From Flaccisagitta enflata (Eukaryota; Chaetognatha; Sagittoidea; Aphragmophora), in the NCBI GenBank assembly GCA_965153355.1, contig OZ231128.1, positions 48,980,001 to 49,044,000 of the forward strand: DNA of 64,000 nucleotides. Reading direction: 5' to 3'. Below, one piece after another: positions 11,095 to 25,759 of the stretch. The position numbers and the translations under genes were made by a program. How positions within the stretch are numbered: position 1 is the first letter of the stretch; every line of letters starts with the position of its first letter. The notes under the pieces are model-generated. The model was not told the DNA's origin. It was given only the letters and a program-made list of their open reading frames with translations, and ran no database searches.

Positions 11095-11420
11095 AATTAC
11101 GTGGTCGTGGTAAAAAGGTAACACGATTTTAAAAGGCTATTAAGAACGAATAAAAGAGTTTGCTCAACATGCGCTGTTTGACAGTGAATGTGCTTTTCAA
11201 GGCTGCGACGCTGCCAAAACGCATCAGCATGTGTAGTCAATAGCGTTTTAATTGTCACGGGCATAATACTTGATCATGGTGCCATAAGCATTACGCTAAA
11301 ACAGAGCTTGACAACGCGGCAAATGCGTTTGTCAGGTGTATAATTACCAACGCCAAAGATTGCCTCACCACTCAGCAGTAGCTAAATAATGACCACGAAC
11401 TGAACATTTTCATTAAAGAG

Positions 11421-11475
11421 CTTTTCCTCCCACAACAGTTATCCTCAGTGAGGATAACTGTTGTGGGAGGAAAAG
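11421..11475. repeat. 55-bp perfect palindrome
   Basis: Arms 11421-11447 and 11449-11475 are exact reverse complements (27 bp each; left arm begins CTTTTCCTCCCACAACAG) around one central G at 11448. No element family is recognised in it. Confidence 0.9.
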
Positions 11476-11570
11476 AGGATTCCTCACTACTCAATACTCG
11501 GACGACGTGAGCGCATGCAAAACCATTGTTTTCGTTGGCCCATCTTAAAAGTTCGTGACAACCAAGTTTT

Positions 11571-12478
11571 TCCAACCTTTTTTTTGGGCAGCGGTCCCAA
11601 ACAGCCAAGAATATGCCCTCTTAGACCCTAATTTGGCCACCTTCAGCCACAAATCTGGCTTCTTAGGCCATAAAGTAATCCCCTTAGCCTTAAACCAGTC
11701 CCCGCTGATCATAAATCAGGCCACGAATCTACCCTTTTTGGGCAGCGGCCCCAAAGGGCCGATGTCCTGTAGGACACAGGGGTGAATTTCCAGACGTCCG
11801 TACGTACGTCCGTACGTCCGTACGTACGTCCCCCCCCGAGGCCCCTCTCAGACCCCAAATCAGCCCTCTCAAGCCCAAAATCAGCCCTCTCAAGCCCAAA
11901 ATCAGCCCTCTCAGGCCCAAAATCAGCCCTCTCAAGCCCAAAATCAGCCCTATCAAGCCCAAAATCAGCCCTCTCAGGCCCAAAATCAGCCCTCTCAGAC
12001 TCAAAATCAGCCCTCTCAGGCCCAAAATCAGCTCTTTCAGCTCCAAAATTAGCTCCAAATTAGCCCCAAATCAGCCCTCTCAAGCCCAAAATCAGCCCTC
12101 TCAAGCCCAAAATCAGCTCTCTCAGGCCCAAAATCAGTCCTCTCAGGCCCAAAATCAGCCCTTACAGCTCCAAAATTAGCTCTCTAATACCCTAAATCAG
12201 CCTTGTCAGGCTCAAAATCAAGCATGTCAGCCCTTTAATGTGCCTTCTAAGGACGTCTGGAAATTCACCCCTGTGTCCTACAGGACATCGGCCCTTTGGG
12301 GCCGCTGCCCTGCTCTCACTATACTTCTTCAGCTGATCACTCCTAGCAGGGCATCGGGTACCGCTGACCATGTGCGATCCTTGGATGACTAGTTTGTGAC
12401 CGCTGCCGTACTCTCAATCCATTACTCTGCCACATCACATTAGGCGAGGCATCGGGGACCGCCGACCATGGATGAAGA
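11571..12478. mobile_element. Family B element (copy B3) with partial second ends
   Basis: A partial left end at about 11580 (GGGCAGCGGTCCCAAACAGC) with GGCCAC-type units precedes the main copy at 11735-12382. The main copy has the arm GGGCAGCGGCCCCAAAGGGC, then GATGTCCTGTAGGACACAGG; an alternating CGTACGTACGTCC tract; about seventeen ~20-bp units of the CCCTCTCAAGCCCAAAATCAG type; and the reverse arm, followed by GCAGGGCATCGGGTACCGC and TGACCATGTGCGATCC. A second decayed outer end follows (GCATCGGGGACCGCCGACCA, to 12478). The core unit differs from those of the other B copies. Confidence 0.75.
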
Positions 12479-12731
12479 CTCTTTTCTCGCGTCATCGTCT
12501 TGGCTGAGTCGCGCTAAAAACAGCCTGATTTATATTTACGAGAGTTGAAAGGAGCGCCTGGAGCGCTCTCAAGGTCCCCTTTTTCGGCGGTGTGACTAGG
12601 AGAGAAACTTTGAGATTGGTGACGACGTATTCAAGGTCTATGACACGAAGATAAATTTGGAGTGAAACCCAAAAAATATTCAAGCCTTCTCTCCAAGTAC
12701 AGTCTTGATGTGTACAGTGGGGAGGGGGGGG

Positions 12732-12781
12732 GGTTCGTGCATAATCAGCCTCAACTGGTTCGTGCATAATCAGCCTCAACT
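12732..12781. repeat. 25-bp tandem duplication
   Basis: GGTTCGTGCATAATCAGCC plus TCAACT occurs twice in a row. Short and isolated. Confidence 0.8.
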
Positions 12782-13332
12782 GGAAGAAGAAATTTTAGTA
12801 TCTTAGTTACATTTGACAAACTTGATATTTGATATTCAAGCTGTTCAATTTTGCTTGTGTCCATGATCACATGAGTTGATTAACTGCTTTGGAAACTGAG
12901 ATCATTTTTTCGATCATTCATAATGGCTAAATGAGCGATATTCCTACAAAATATTATTGAATATACTGCTATTCTTAACACAATTTGAGACTCAAACCGT
13001 TGTTAAGATAATGATGTTCAATATTATAGTTTGCATCTTTTGAATGTTATAGGATATCATAACATAAGTTTAGATATAAGCCAATGGTCCAAAAAGGATG
13101 CAGTTAAGACATTATAAACTTTACAATGTTTATGAAAGAGCGTGTACCAAAAATGTAGAAAAATGAACTAGTATGTTAAACTATTTGCAAATAAAATGAA
13201 GAAATAAGGGTCGAAAATTCCGAAGAAAAAAGCACAAAACACAAAAGATAAAATAAAACAGATCGGTTTAGAGATTCAGCAGAAAAGCAAGAGAAGCCGA
13301 ACGGGCAATGCCAAGGTTGATGAGAATGCAGA
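12782..13332. other. AT-rich, nothing recognised
   Basis: No open frame with codon character, no element ends. Confidence 0.5.
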
Positions 13333-13932
13333 ATAGTCGCAAAAGCGCTAGATGGTCAGCGGTACCCGTTGCCCCTAGGTGAGTGTGTTAGGGTGTGAGG
13401 TGGTGAGAGGGGCAGCGGCCCCGAAGGAGCCGATGACCTATGCTGTTTTTTTTAGCCTGGAGGCTGGAATTGAGGCCTTAAAGCTGGGATTTGAGCTTAG
13501 AGGCGGGGATTTGAGCTTAGAGGCGGGGATTTGAGCCTCGTGGCTGGGATTTGAGCCTTGTGGCTAAGAATTGAGCCTCGAGACTGGGATTTGAGCCTCA
13601 AGGTTGGGATTTTGGCCTTGAGGCTGGGATTTGGGCCTCGAGGCTTGGATTTGGGCCTCGAGGCTGAGATTTGGGCAATGAGGCTGAGATTTGGGCCTCG
13701 AGGGTAGGATTTGGGCCACGAGGCTGGGATTTGGGCCTCAAGGCTTGGATTTGGGCTTTGAGGCTTGAATTTGGGTTCTGAGGCTAGGATTTAGGACTCA
13801 AGGCTGGGATTTGGGTCTCGAGGCTGAAAGCGGGGGGGGGGGGGACGGAGAAGGAGAAGAAGGAGGAGGAGAAAATTTCTCCCTGTGTGAAAGCATAGGT
13901 CATCGGCCCCTTCGGGGCCGCTGCCCAAAAAA
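13333..13932. mobile_element. Family B element (copy B4)
   Basis: Outer end AGTCGCAAAAGCGCTAGATG, GTCAGCGGTACCCG; arm GGGGCAGCGGCCCCGAAGG with GATGACCTATGCT. Core: about eighteen 20-21-bp units of the GAGGCTGGGATTTGGGCCTC type. Then a purine tract GGAGAAGGAGAAG and the reverse arm (GCATAGGTCATCGGCCCC, TTCGGGGCCGCTGCCC). Copies at 28740 and 57083 share its ACCTATGCT arm variant, whereas B2, B3 and B8 have the GTCCTGTAG variant. Confidence 0.75.
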
Positions 13933-14239
13933 GTGGCCAGATGGTAATCTCAAAACTCGGCCTCGGCGGAGGCGGCAGCGGCGGCGGCGGCGGTGGCAAC
14001 AAAGAGGAAGAGAGAGAAATGAAGAGGACTGGAAACATATTCCGCGCACGTAAAACAGGAAATGCGTCCCCGGGAACAGAGAAAAAAAAAAGAGAACTTG
14101 GAAGAGCCAAAAGAGTCCTCAGTGCCAACGGTAATCGAGTAATGAGATGAGTAAAAAGTTTTGACGCCCCCTTATCTTCATCTCTTTTTGTCTCTCTCAC
14201 TTACCTCTCTGTCTCTTTATGTCTATCTCTGTCTTTTTG

Positions 14240-14252
14240 TCTGTGTCTGTCC

Positions 14253-14302
<50 letters not shown>

Positions 14303-14435
14303 TACCCTCACTTCCATTCATTCATTCCTCTCTAGAGGAGTTGTTTGCAAAAGAGAGGAAAAGAGTGGAAGGTGCCTCAAGGGCAAAACTCCGCCCAGGC
14401 TCAATGAGAGGAAGAAAACTCTACGGGGCAAAGTG

Positions 14436-14530
<95 letters not shown>

Positions 14531-14591
14531 TAATTTGCATATTTGGAAGATTTGAAAACCCATTAGAATATCTGCGTCAAACGAGGAAGGA

Positions 14592-14688
<97 letters not shown>

Positions 14689-14744
14689 TGCATATTTGGA
14701 AGATTTGAAAACCCATTAGAATATCTGCGTCAAACGAGGAAGGA

Positions 14745-14832
<88 letters not shown>
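14240..14832. repeat. (CT)n and three (GA)n blocks with a duplicated 63-bp linker
   Basis: (CT)n at 14264-14299; (GA)n at about 14440-14527, 14597-14684 and 14748-14832. The linkers at about 14533-14596 and 14685-14747 are the same 63-bp unique sequence (begins AATTTGCATATTTGGAAG, ends CGAGGAAGGAAGG). The locus was therefore duplicated as a (GA)n-plus-linker unit of about 153 bp. Confidence 0.8.
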
Positions 14833-14833
<1 letters not shown>

Positions 14834-15150
14834 GATTAACCGACAGAGAGACAGTCAGATGAAAAACATACCGACAAACTGAGAGACAGACTGATAGACA
14901 GAGAGAGAGACAGAGACAGACACAAACGCCGAAACAGACAGTAAGACTGACCCACAATAACGACGACAGTACCAAGAAAAAAGAAGGGGGGGGCAGAGAA
15001 AGAAAGAAAAGGAAGGAAAATGTGGGACTTCATATGCGCTTTCTTTTTCTCTCTCTCCCTCTTTGAACCTAGGCTGCACTTGAGAGTCTTGGATTCTCAC
15101 CTCGAGGTTTCTTTGTCACAGCTTCCGAGAGGAAGATAATTTGAAACTAC

Positions 15151-15206
15151 CTGCCGACTTAGCTGCCGACTGAGCTGCTGACTGAGCTGCCGACTGAGCT
15201 GCCGGT
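15151..15206. repeat. Short 12-bp tandem repeat
   Basis: Units of GCTGCCGACTGA, about 4.5 copies with single-base variants. Confidence 0.65.
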
Positions 15207-15526
15207 ATGGATGCCGACACAAGAAAAAGAAGAACGAGAAAATGAAAAAAAGTTGGAAGAGTGGAGAAAAGGAAGGTCGTGGTTTCAAGGGAACCAGGCC
15301 TTGTTGGATAGAAACGGCACATAATGGCCGAATGGTCCATGCGGTTCAAGAATGTGCAATTGTGCATACATGCACAACCCCCTTCCGTAAAAAGGAACAA
15401 TCAGTTTCCCTAATGAGAATGAGACCCCTAATGAGGCCCTTGACGGTTGAATTTTAGGAAACTTTATTGACTTTGGTTTTTCGACTAAGCGACATCTTAG
15501 AACGATGGGTTTTGGGTGGGATTTAC

Positions 15527-15660
15527 GTAGAGGTTAGGGGTTTGGTTAGGTATAGGCTTAGGGGTTGTGTTTGGGGTGAGGTAAGAGTTAGGGGTGGTAT
15601 CAGAGTTAGGGATAGGGTAAGGGGTAGGGTAGGGAATGGGGTAGGGATGCGGTTATAGGT
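15527..15660 (+). repeat. Degenerate telomere-like TTAGGG repeats
   Basis: Recurrent GGTTAGGGG, GTTAGGGGT, GGTAGGGTAGGG words, never in a pure array. Resembles a decayed interstitial telomeric tract. Confidence 0.4.
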
Positions 15661-16360
15661 ACGTGGAAAAATCAAGTGCACAACAGCGATAATCATTTAA
15701 AGGTATGGATTTTTTAAAAGATCCATAGCCTAATTCAAAACTTTGTTCAGTTGAGACATACTAGAGCGTATGTTAAAATATCGGGTGAAGCTATGCCTTA
15801 AAGTAAAATTGCCAATGTAGGAAAAGTCAGATATCTTTAAAATTTCTTTAGCGACAGCAAGTTTTATGACATTTTATGTCTGACAGGCAGGCAAGCCTTA
15901 TCGGGGAGTTTGCTCTGGCGTAAGCTCAGTAAGCGAGACTAGGATGTTGTTTTAGAAAATATTGTTTCCTCTCAGATGAGAGGGGAAAAATAATTGGCAA
16001 TCATCATGGGAATAGTTGACTTGTCTAGAATGTGAGGAGCGTTCGTTTAGAAAGCAAAGTGGAGCCGGCGGGAAAAAAAACTGATGGAGCAAAAAATATA
16101 AAAATTCAGTTTTGTCGTATTGTTTTTATCCGAGCGCAGCTCAGCAGGTTTAAATTCCTCAGTCTCGCATGTAACTACAATTGTTCGGAAGGACCGTCCT
16201 TTCGATATTTCACTCATTGCCTTCAACCGTTTTTGAGACTAGTGGAAAAATTTCCCTCACTATACCAAAAATAAAAAAAAATATCCAAGAGGGTCTGGTG
16301 AGCGCTCACTGACTAGTTAGTAACTTAGCAAACATTTATTTAGATTCTTACCTAGAACAC
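15661..16360. other. Gene-free stretch, nothing recognised
   Basis: An 80-codon frame at 16032-16274 lacks any supporting feature and I do not annotate it. Confidence 0.45.
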
Positions 16361-16493
16361 TTTTTAGGTGCAACAAAGCATCTCCATAACTGGCTGTGTC
16401 CGTTGGTCGGTTGGTTGGTCTGTCTGTAACACTTTCGTTCGACAATCCACATGTCGCACCTCATTGGCCTACTTGGCCTTGTTTTTTTCTTCA
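16361..16493 (-). mobile_element. Family C fragment abutting family A
   Basis: TTTTTAGGTGCAACAAAGCA is a decayed C palindrome, followed by CTGTGTCCGTTGGTCGG and AACACTTTCGTTCGAC. It ends GGCCTTGTTTTTTTC right where the A palindrome at 16494 starts. Confidence 0.5.
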
Positions 16494-17450
16494 TTTTTAG
16501 CCGCGTGCACGCGACTCTATGACCCGCTCTGTCAGTCGGTTGGTCGGTCGGTCGGTTAGTCGGTCAGTCGGTGGGTCACGCTTAGCTTTTTTTCATGGTT
16601 TTACGTCGCTTTACGTCATTTCAAGTCAATTTAGTTTTTTTGGGCAGCGGCCCCGAAGGGGATGAAGTCCTGTAGAACACAGTTCGTCCGTTCGTTCGTC
16701 CCTTAGTCCCCCCCTTCATCAGACCCCTCAGGCCTCAAATCTGGCCTCTCAGGCCGCAAATCCAGCCTCTCAGGTCTCAAATTCAGCCTCCCAGGCCTGA
16801 AATCTGGCCTCTCAGGCCTGAAATCTGGCCTCTCAGGCCACAAATCTGGCCTCTCAGGCCACAAATCTGGCCTCTTAGGCCACAAATCTGGCCTCCAGGC
16901 CTCAAATCTGGCTTCTCAGGCCTCAAACCTGGCCTCTCATGCCTCAAATTAGGCCTCTCAGGCCTCAAATCAGCCATTTAAACCTCTATTCATTGCTCCC
17001 AGGCTTCAAATCAGTCCTCTGGCCTTTCATCCCTTAATCCAGCTCTCTCAAGCCTCAAGTTAGCCCTCTCAAGCTTCCAATCGGCATTCTGAGGCCTTAA
17101 ATCGGCCTTCTTAGACCTCAGTTTAGGCTCTTGAATGCCTTCAGTCAGCCCTCTATAACATCTCATCCACTTCTTCAGGTAGGACGAATAAAAGTCCCCC
17201 TGTGTTCTACAGGACTTCGTCTCCTTTGGGGCCACTGCCCTGCTTCCCCTCACTCCAATTCACAATCACTCAAAGCAGGGCAACGGGTATCGCTGACCAC
17301 ATATTGCCCTTGGGCGACCTGTTAAAATCATTTTAAGTCAATTTACATTTAGTCTTTTAGTCCTTTAGTCTTTTGGTCTTTTGGTCCTTTAGTCTTTTAG
17401 TCTTTTGGTCTTAACAACCGCAGGCGACTGTAAAGTGTTGGCCTTGTTTT
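16494..17450 (-). mobile_element. Family A element carrying a nested family B copy
   Basis: Palindromic end at 16499-16516 (AGCCGCGTGCACGCGACT, one mismatch), GTCGGT microsatellite to about 16575, then GTCGCTTTACGTCATTTC repeats. Family B occupies 16635-17320. After it, AAGTCAATTTACATTTAGTC and AGTCTTTTGGTC repeats continue, then CCGCAGGCGACTG and TGTTGGCCTTGTT, the A 5' end. The two halves are co-linear, so B is an insertion. Confidence 0.65.
16635..17320. mobile_element. Family B element (copy B5), nested
   Basis: Arm GGGCAGCGGCCCCGAAGGGG with AGTCCTGTAGAACACAG; core of about fifteen 20-bp units of the CCTCTCAGGCCACAAATCTGG type plus more diverged ones; reverse arm CCCCTGTGTTCTACAGGACT, then GGGCAACGGGTATCGCTGAC. 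Confidence 0.75.
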
Positions 17451-17564
17451 CAGGAGGGGGGGGCATTGCTGCGTTGTACTATTTGTTATTTGTACTAGAA
17501 ACACTCAACAGAAAAAGAAACAAAAGGCGGAAAAGGGAAGCCGAAAGCCCAAAGAAACTAGTTA

Positions 17565-18106
17565 TCCAAGGATTGCCCATGGTCTGCGTTGTCCGTTGTC
17601 CTGCTTGAAATTATCAAGTGAAGAAGTGGAGTGAGAGCAGGGCAGTGGTCCCAAAGGGCCGATGTTGTAAAAAACATAGTGGTAAATTTGAATGAAAGGG
17701 CTAATTTCAGGCTTCAGATGATTGATTTGGGTCATTGGTAGTGGATTTGAGGTCTGATGGCCTGATTTGAGGCATCTAGAGTGGATTTGAGGTTTGTAGG
17801 CCTTATTTGAGGCATCTAGAGTGCATTCGAGGTTTAAAGAGCAGATTTGAGGTTTGAAGAGCAGATTTGAGGTTTGAAGAGCTGATTTGAGGTCTGGAAG
17901 CCTGATTTTAGGACCCGAAGGCAGATTTAATGCCTGAAGGTTGGATTTGAAAGATGTAGGTAGGGCTGATTTGAAGCCGAGAGCCCTGGCGAACTAATTT
18001 GAGGCCTGGAAGGGCTGTTCTTGGTACCTGAGAGAGCTGAGTTGAGGACTGGGAGGGCAAAAATCAGGCCTGACAATGCTGATTTTAGGCCTCCATGGTC
18101 AACGGA
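17565..18106. mobile_element. Family B element (copy B6), right arm lost
   Basis: Left end CCAAGGATTGCCCATGGTC, GAGAGCAGGGCAGTGGTCCC, AAAGGGCCGATGT. Core of about sixteen units of the GATTTGAGGTTTGAAGAGC type. The reverse arm is missing. Confidence 0.65.
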
Positions 18107-18929
18107 GTGGGGGTATAGAAGAGTATAGGGAAGTAAACATGGCGGAGCTCCTCTCAAGAAGCGATCAAAAAAACAATGAATTTCCTTTATACAGGGTCCC
18201 ACGGAATTTGTATATGAAAATATTGTTCCAGTGAATGATTTTTTATCACATATTGCTGAGATCATCATGGGGTTAATTTTTTTTCCCAAAAAAATGAATG
18301 ATTAATCTCTAAGATAATGAAATCATACAAATAAGGCTATTATGGCCAAACCAGGTCCAGGTGAGGTAAGGTGAGCTACCTGCAGAATCCCCAAAGTCTG
18401 CTTATTTCAATTCTATTTTCTGCGACCACGCCCTGAGACGCCATGAGCAAAGAAACAGCATATGACATTTATATAGAAAATAAAAGAAGATCTCTGAAAA
18501 GAGTTTCATTCAGAATGAATGAAACAAGTTGTCACTGGAAAATGCAACAGAAATGTTCGAAGACACTTCCATGAAGTTATATCAATTGTATATCCCCTAA
18601 TCGTGAAAAACCTATCATATGATACATCAAATGAAAGCTAAGACTATTCTCTTGCTAATGATGATCAGAACAATCAGTTTTGAGAAAATAAAATTTTTTC
18701 ATGTGGTGTTTATTTTCATCAGCCCGAAGGCGACAGTTACAAACAAAAGCATCATACAAGAACGTACGTTTCCAAAGAGTAGAAGGATCAAAGGATGGAT
18801 GTAAAGACAAACAGAGGGATGAATGCTTGGCAATTTACCCCAATGTCCTAGAGGACATCGGCCCAAAGGTACCGCAGCCTCAAAAAGGCAAAACACACAA
18901 AATATTCCAGCAATGGTTTTTCAGCAGAC
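18107..18929. other. Gene-free stretch with one family B fragment
   Basis: Only a B arm fragment is recognised, at 18838-18896 (GTCCTAGAGGACATCGGCC, then AAAGGTACCGCAGCC). The rest is AT-rich and unassigned. Confidence 0.45.
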
Positions 18930-21321
18930 CAGCTCTCATCAGACCAGTTTAGAGGAAAAATCTCAAGAACATAAAATAAAATCTGTATGTTCTAGCAGAC
19001 CAGCATCAGACCAGTTCATCTTTTTTTGAATCAAAGCTAGATCCAGAAATAAAATCATCAGACCACCATCAGACCACTGAAAACCTCAGTGTGGTTCAAC
19101 CTCAAAATGAAATCATCAGACCACCATCAGACCAGCCCTATATCCCTCTAGGAGAGGTTCAACCTCAAAATAAAATCATCAGACCACCATCAGACCAGCC
19201 CTATATCCCTCTAGGAGAGGTTCAACCTCAAAATAAAATCATCAGACCACCATCAGACCAGCCTTATATCCCTCTATAAAAGATTCAACCTAAAATAAAA
19301 TCATCAGACCACTATCAGATTAAGCAATTATCATTGTATAAGAGTTCAACCTAAAAAATAAAAACCATCAGACCACATCAGACCAGGCAGTTATCATTAT
19401 ATAAGAGGTTCAACCTCCAAATAAAATCTCAGACCACCATCAGACAGGCAGTTATCATTATATAAAGTTCAACCTCAAAATAAAATCATCAGACCACCAT
19501 CAGACCAGCCCTATATCCCTCTAGAAGAGAGGTTCAACCTCAAAATAAATCATCAGACCACCATCAGATTGTGCCATATCCCTCTATAAAGAATTCAACC
19601 TAAAATAAAATCATGTCAGACCACCATCAGACCAGGCAATTATCATTGTATAAGAGGTTCAACCTAAAAATAAAATCATCAGACCACCATCCAGACCAGG
19701 CAGTTATCATTGTATAAGAGGTTCAACCTCAAAATAAAATCATCAGACCACCATCAGACCAGGCAGTTATCATTGTATAAGAGGTTCAACCTCAAATAAA
19801 AATCATCAGACCACCATCAGACCAGCCCTATATCCTTCTAGAAGAGGTTCAACCTCAAATAAAATCATCAGACCACCATCAGACCAGCATTATATCCATC
19901 TAGGAGAGGTTCAACCTCAAAATAAAATCATCAGACCACCATCAGACCAGGCAGTTATCATTGTATAAGAGGTTCAACCTAAAAATAAAATCATCAGACC
20001 ACCATCAGACCAGCCTTTTATCCCTCTAGAACAGGTTCAACCTTAAAATAAAATCATCAGACCACCATCAGACCAGCCTTATATCCCTCTATAAGAGATT
20101 CAACCTAAAAATAAAATCATCAGACCACCATAAGACCAGGCAGTTATCATTGTATAAGAGGTTCAACCTCAAAATAAAATCATCAGACCACCATCAGACC
20201 AGCCTTTTATCCCTCTAGAACAGGTTCAACCTTAAAATAAAATCATCAGACCACCATCAGACCAGCCCTTTATCCCTCTAGGAGAGTTTCAACATCAAAA
20301 TAAAATCATCAGACCACCATAAGACCAGGCAGTTATCATTGTATAAGAGGTTCAACCTCAAAATAAAATCATCAGACCACCATCAGACCAGCCCTATATC
20401 CCTCTAAGAGAGGTTCAACCTCAAAATAAAATCATCAGACCACCATCAGACCAGCCTTATATCCCTCTAAAAGAGATTCAACCTAAAAATAAAATCATCA
20501 GACCACCATCAGACCAGGCAGTTATCATTGTATAAGAGGTTCAACCTCAAAATAAAATCAGACCACCATCAGACCAGGTAGTTATTATTGTATAAGAGGT
20601 TCAACCTCAAAATAAAATCATCAGACCACCATCAGACCAGGCAGTTATCATTGTATAAGAGGTTCAACCTAAAAATAAAATCATCAGACCATCATCAGAC
20701 CAGGTAGTTATCATTGTATAAGAGGTTCAACCTCAAAATAAAATCATAAGACCACCATCAGACCAGCTCTATATCCCTCTAGGAAAGGTTCAACATCAAT
20801 ATAAAATCATCAGACCACCATCAGACCAGGCAGTTATCATTGTATAAGAGGTTCAACCTCAAAATAAAATCGTCAGACCACCATCAGACCAGGCAGTTAT
20901 CATTGTATAAGAGGTTCAACTTAAAAATAAACTCATCAGACCACCATCAGACCAGCCCTATATCCCTCTAAGAGAGGTTCAACCTCAAAATAAAATCATC
21001 AGACCAGCATCAGACCAGCCTTATATCCCTCTAGGAGAGGTTCAATCTCCAAATAAAATCATCAGACCACCATCAGACCAGGCAGTTATCATTGTATAAG
21101 AGGTTCAACCTAAAAATAAAATCATCAGACCACCATCAGACCAGCCCTATATCCCTCTAGAAGAGGTTCAACCTCAAAAGAAAATCATCAGACCACTATC
21201 AGACCAGCCTTATATCCCTCTATAAGAGATTCAACCTAAAAATAAAATCATCAGACCACCATCAGACCAGGCAGTTATCATTATATAAGTGGTTCAACCT
21301 CAAAATAAAATCATAAGACCA
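18930..21321 (+). repeat. 63-bp satellite array, two monomer classes, truncated by gap
   Basis: About 36 monomers of 63 bp. Shared part: AATCATCAGACCACCATCAG, ACCAG, then a class-specific 18-19 bp, then AGGTTCAACCTCAAAATAA. Class 1 carries CCCTATATCCCTCTAGGA; class 2 carries GCAGTTATCATTGTATAA. The shared part contains an 11-bp subrepeat (CATCAGACCAC / CATCAGACCAG). The left boundary is diverged (18930-19080). The array runs into the Ns, so its length is unknown. Three class 1 monomers are open as a 21-residue repeat (19091-19279), but class 2 and many class 1 copies carry in-frame TAA, so I do not call it coding. Confidence 0.93.
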
Positions 21322-21331
21322 NNNNNNNNNN
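21322..21331. other. Assembly gap 1 (10 N)
   Basis: Ten Ns between the satellite and a family A element. The size is presumably a placeholder. Confidence 0.99.
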
Positions 21332-21357
21332 GCTTTCATGATGATGCTCCTCTTTTC

Positions 21358-21579
21358 TTTTAGTCGCGGTGCTACGCGACCTCTTGGCTGAATTTCCCGC
21401 ATTGTCGCTCGGTCCGTCAGTCGGTCCGTCCGTCCGTTGCTCCGTCCGTCACACCCTTTTTTTCGGGGGTTTTGTGTCTTGGCCTCACTGCTCCCGCCCA
21501 AGCTGATCAAAACGACCTCAAATATAGCCCTGCCCACCCGCACGCGACTGGGGTACCGTGGCATCCGGCCTTGTTTTTT
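21358..21579 (-). mobile_element. Family A element (copy A4)
   Basis: Reads, from the left, a palindrome with one extra base (AGTCGCGGTGCTACGCGAC), CGGTCCGTCAGTCGGTCCG microsatellite, CTCACTGCTCCCGCCC, then CCCACCCGCACGCGACTGG and ATCCGGCCTTGTT. The paralogous position at 54730-54947 carries the same right half but a family C-like 5' end. Confidence 0.7.
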
Positions 21580-21589
21580 CTCACTATCA

Positions 21590-21689
21590 TGACTTTCATC
21601 ACCATGGCGCATCATCATCTGGAGACCCTGCCATGTGACATTCCTGGGCGATGCTGGCAGCAGTCAGACCAACTGCAAAGCTGCGCCTC
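21590..21689 (-). pseudogene. Decayed copy of DRC11 exon D
   Basis: Aligns end to end with the intact exon D at 54963-55062 but has many substitutions and indels. The reading frame is broken (GAALQLV then a stop) and the donor GTAAGT has become TAGTGAG. The acceptor CTTTCAG is retained. It lies within 400 bases of the gap, so poor contig-end sequence is an alternative to true decay. Confidence 0.65.
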
Positions 21690-21694
21690 CTGAA

Positions 21695-21898
<204 letters not shown>

Positions 21899-21990
21899 AA
21901 AAAGATTGAGAGACACAGTCAGATGAAGACAATAGAGAATCCATTCGCTACTTATTGAGAAATCTCAAATAAAGTGAAAAAAATATTCAC

Positions 21991-25300
<3,310 letters not shown>

Positions 25301-25388
25301 CTAACAAAACGTAAGATAAAGAGAGAGAAACGAATGCATGATAGTTTTATAGAAACAATTGCTTCCTGTTCTTGACACCACAGCTCCC

Positions 25389-25752
25389 GTTTTAGATGCG
25401 TCCTCGCATCTCTGTTTAGGGGGTGTGGCCATCCAATTGTAGATAGGTCTGCCAGAAGTCACTGATTATGTTTTGATTCAAGACGTTGGTGATGCCTTTT
25501 TAGACGCGTGCTAAGCGACTCTACACCCCACTTTGTCCGTCCGTCGGCTAGTCACTTTTTTTTTTGCGCTAACAGGTGGTTTTCGCATTATTGCTCTTGC
25601 CCACCCGCAAACGACTTGGGTAGCAGTGTTCCCAAGATTTTTTTCTCATCGCATTACTGCGGGCTTTCTGTCCATCTTCATCTCATAATTTTTATATCAA
25701 TTGCTTCATCGCAAGAGGACGCATCTACTGGGCATCTATAAGGCCTTTGTTC
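25389..25752 (-). mobile_element. Family C element with a family A copy inside
   Basis: The left end has the C palindrome TTTTAGATGCGTCCTCGCATCT. The right end GAGGACGCATCTACTGGGC, GGCCTTTGTTCC resembles the C 5' end. Between them, 25497-25644 is a family A copy (TTTTTAGACGCGTGCTAAGCG, GTCCGTCCGTCGG, CCCACCCGCAAACGACTTGG). It lies just upstream of DRC11 exon A. Confidence 0.5.
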
Positions 25753-25759
25753 CTGTGTT

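Noticed and set aside
18930-21321. CRISPR-like array of direct repeats with variable spacers
   Set aside because: The variable part falls into only two classes and repeats itself, there are no cas genes, and the surroundings are spliced eukaryotic genes. It is a satellite.
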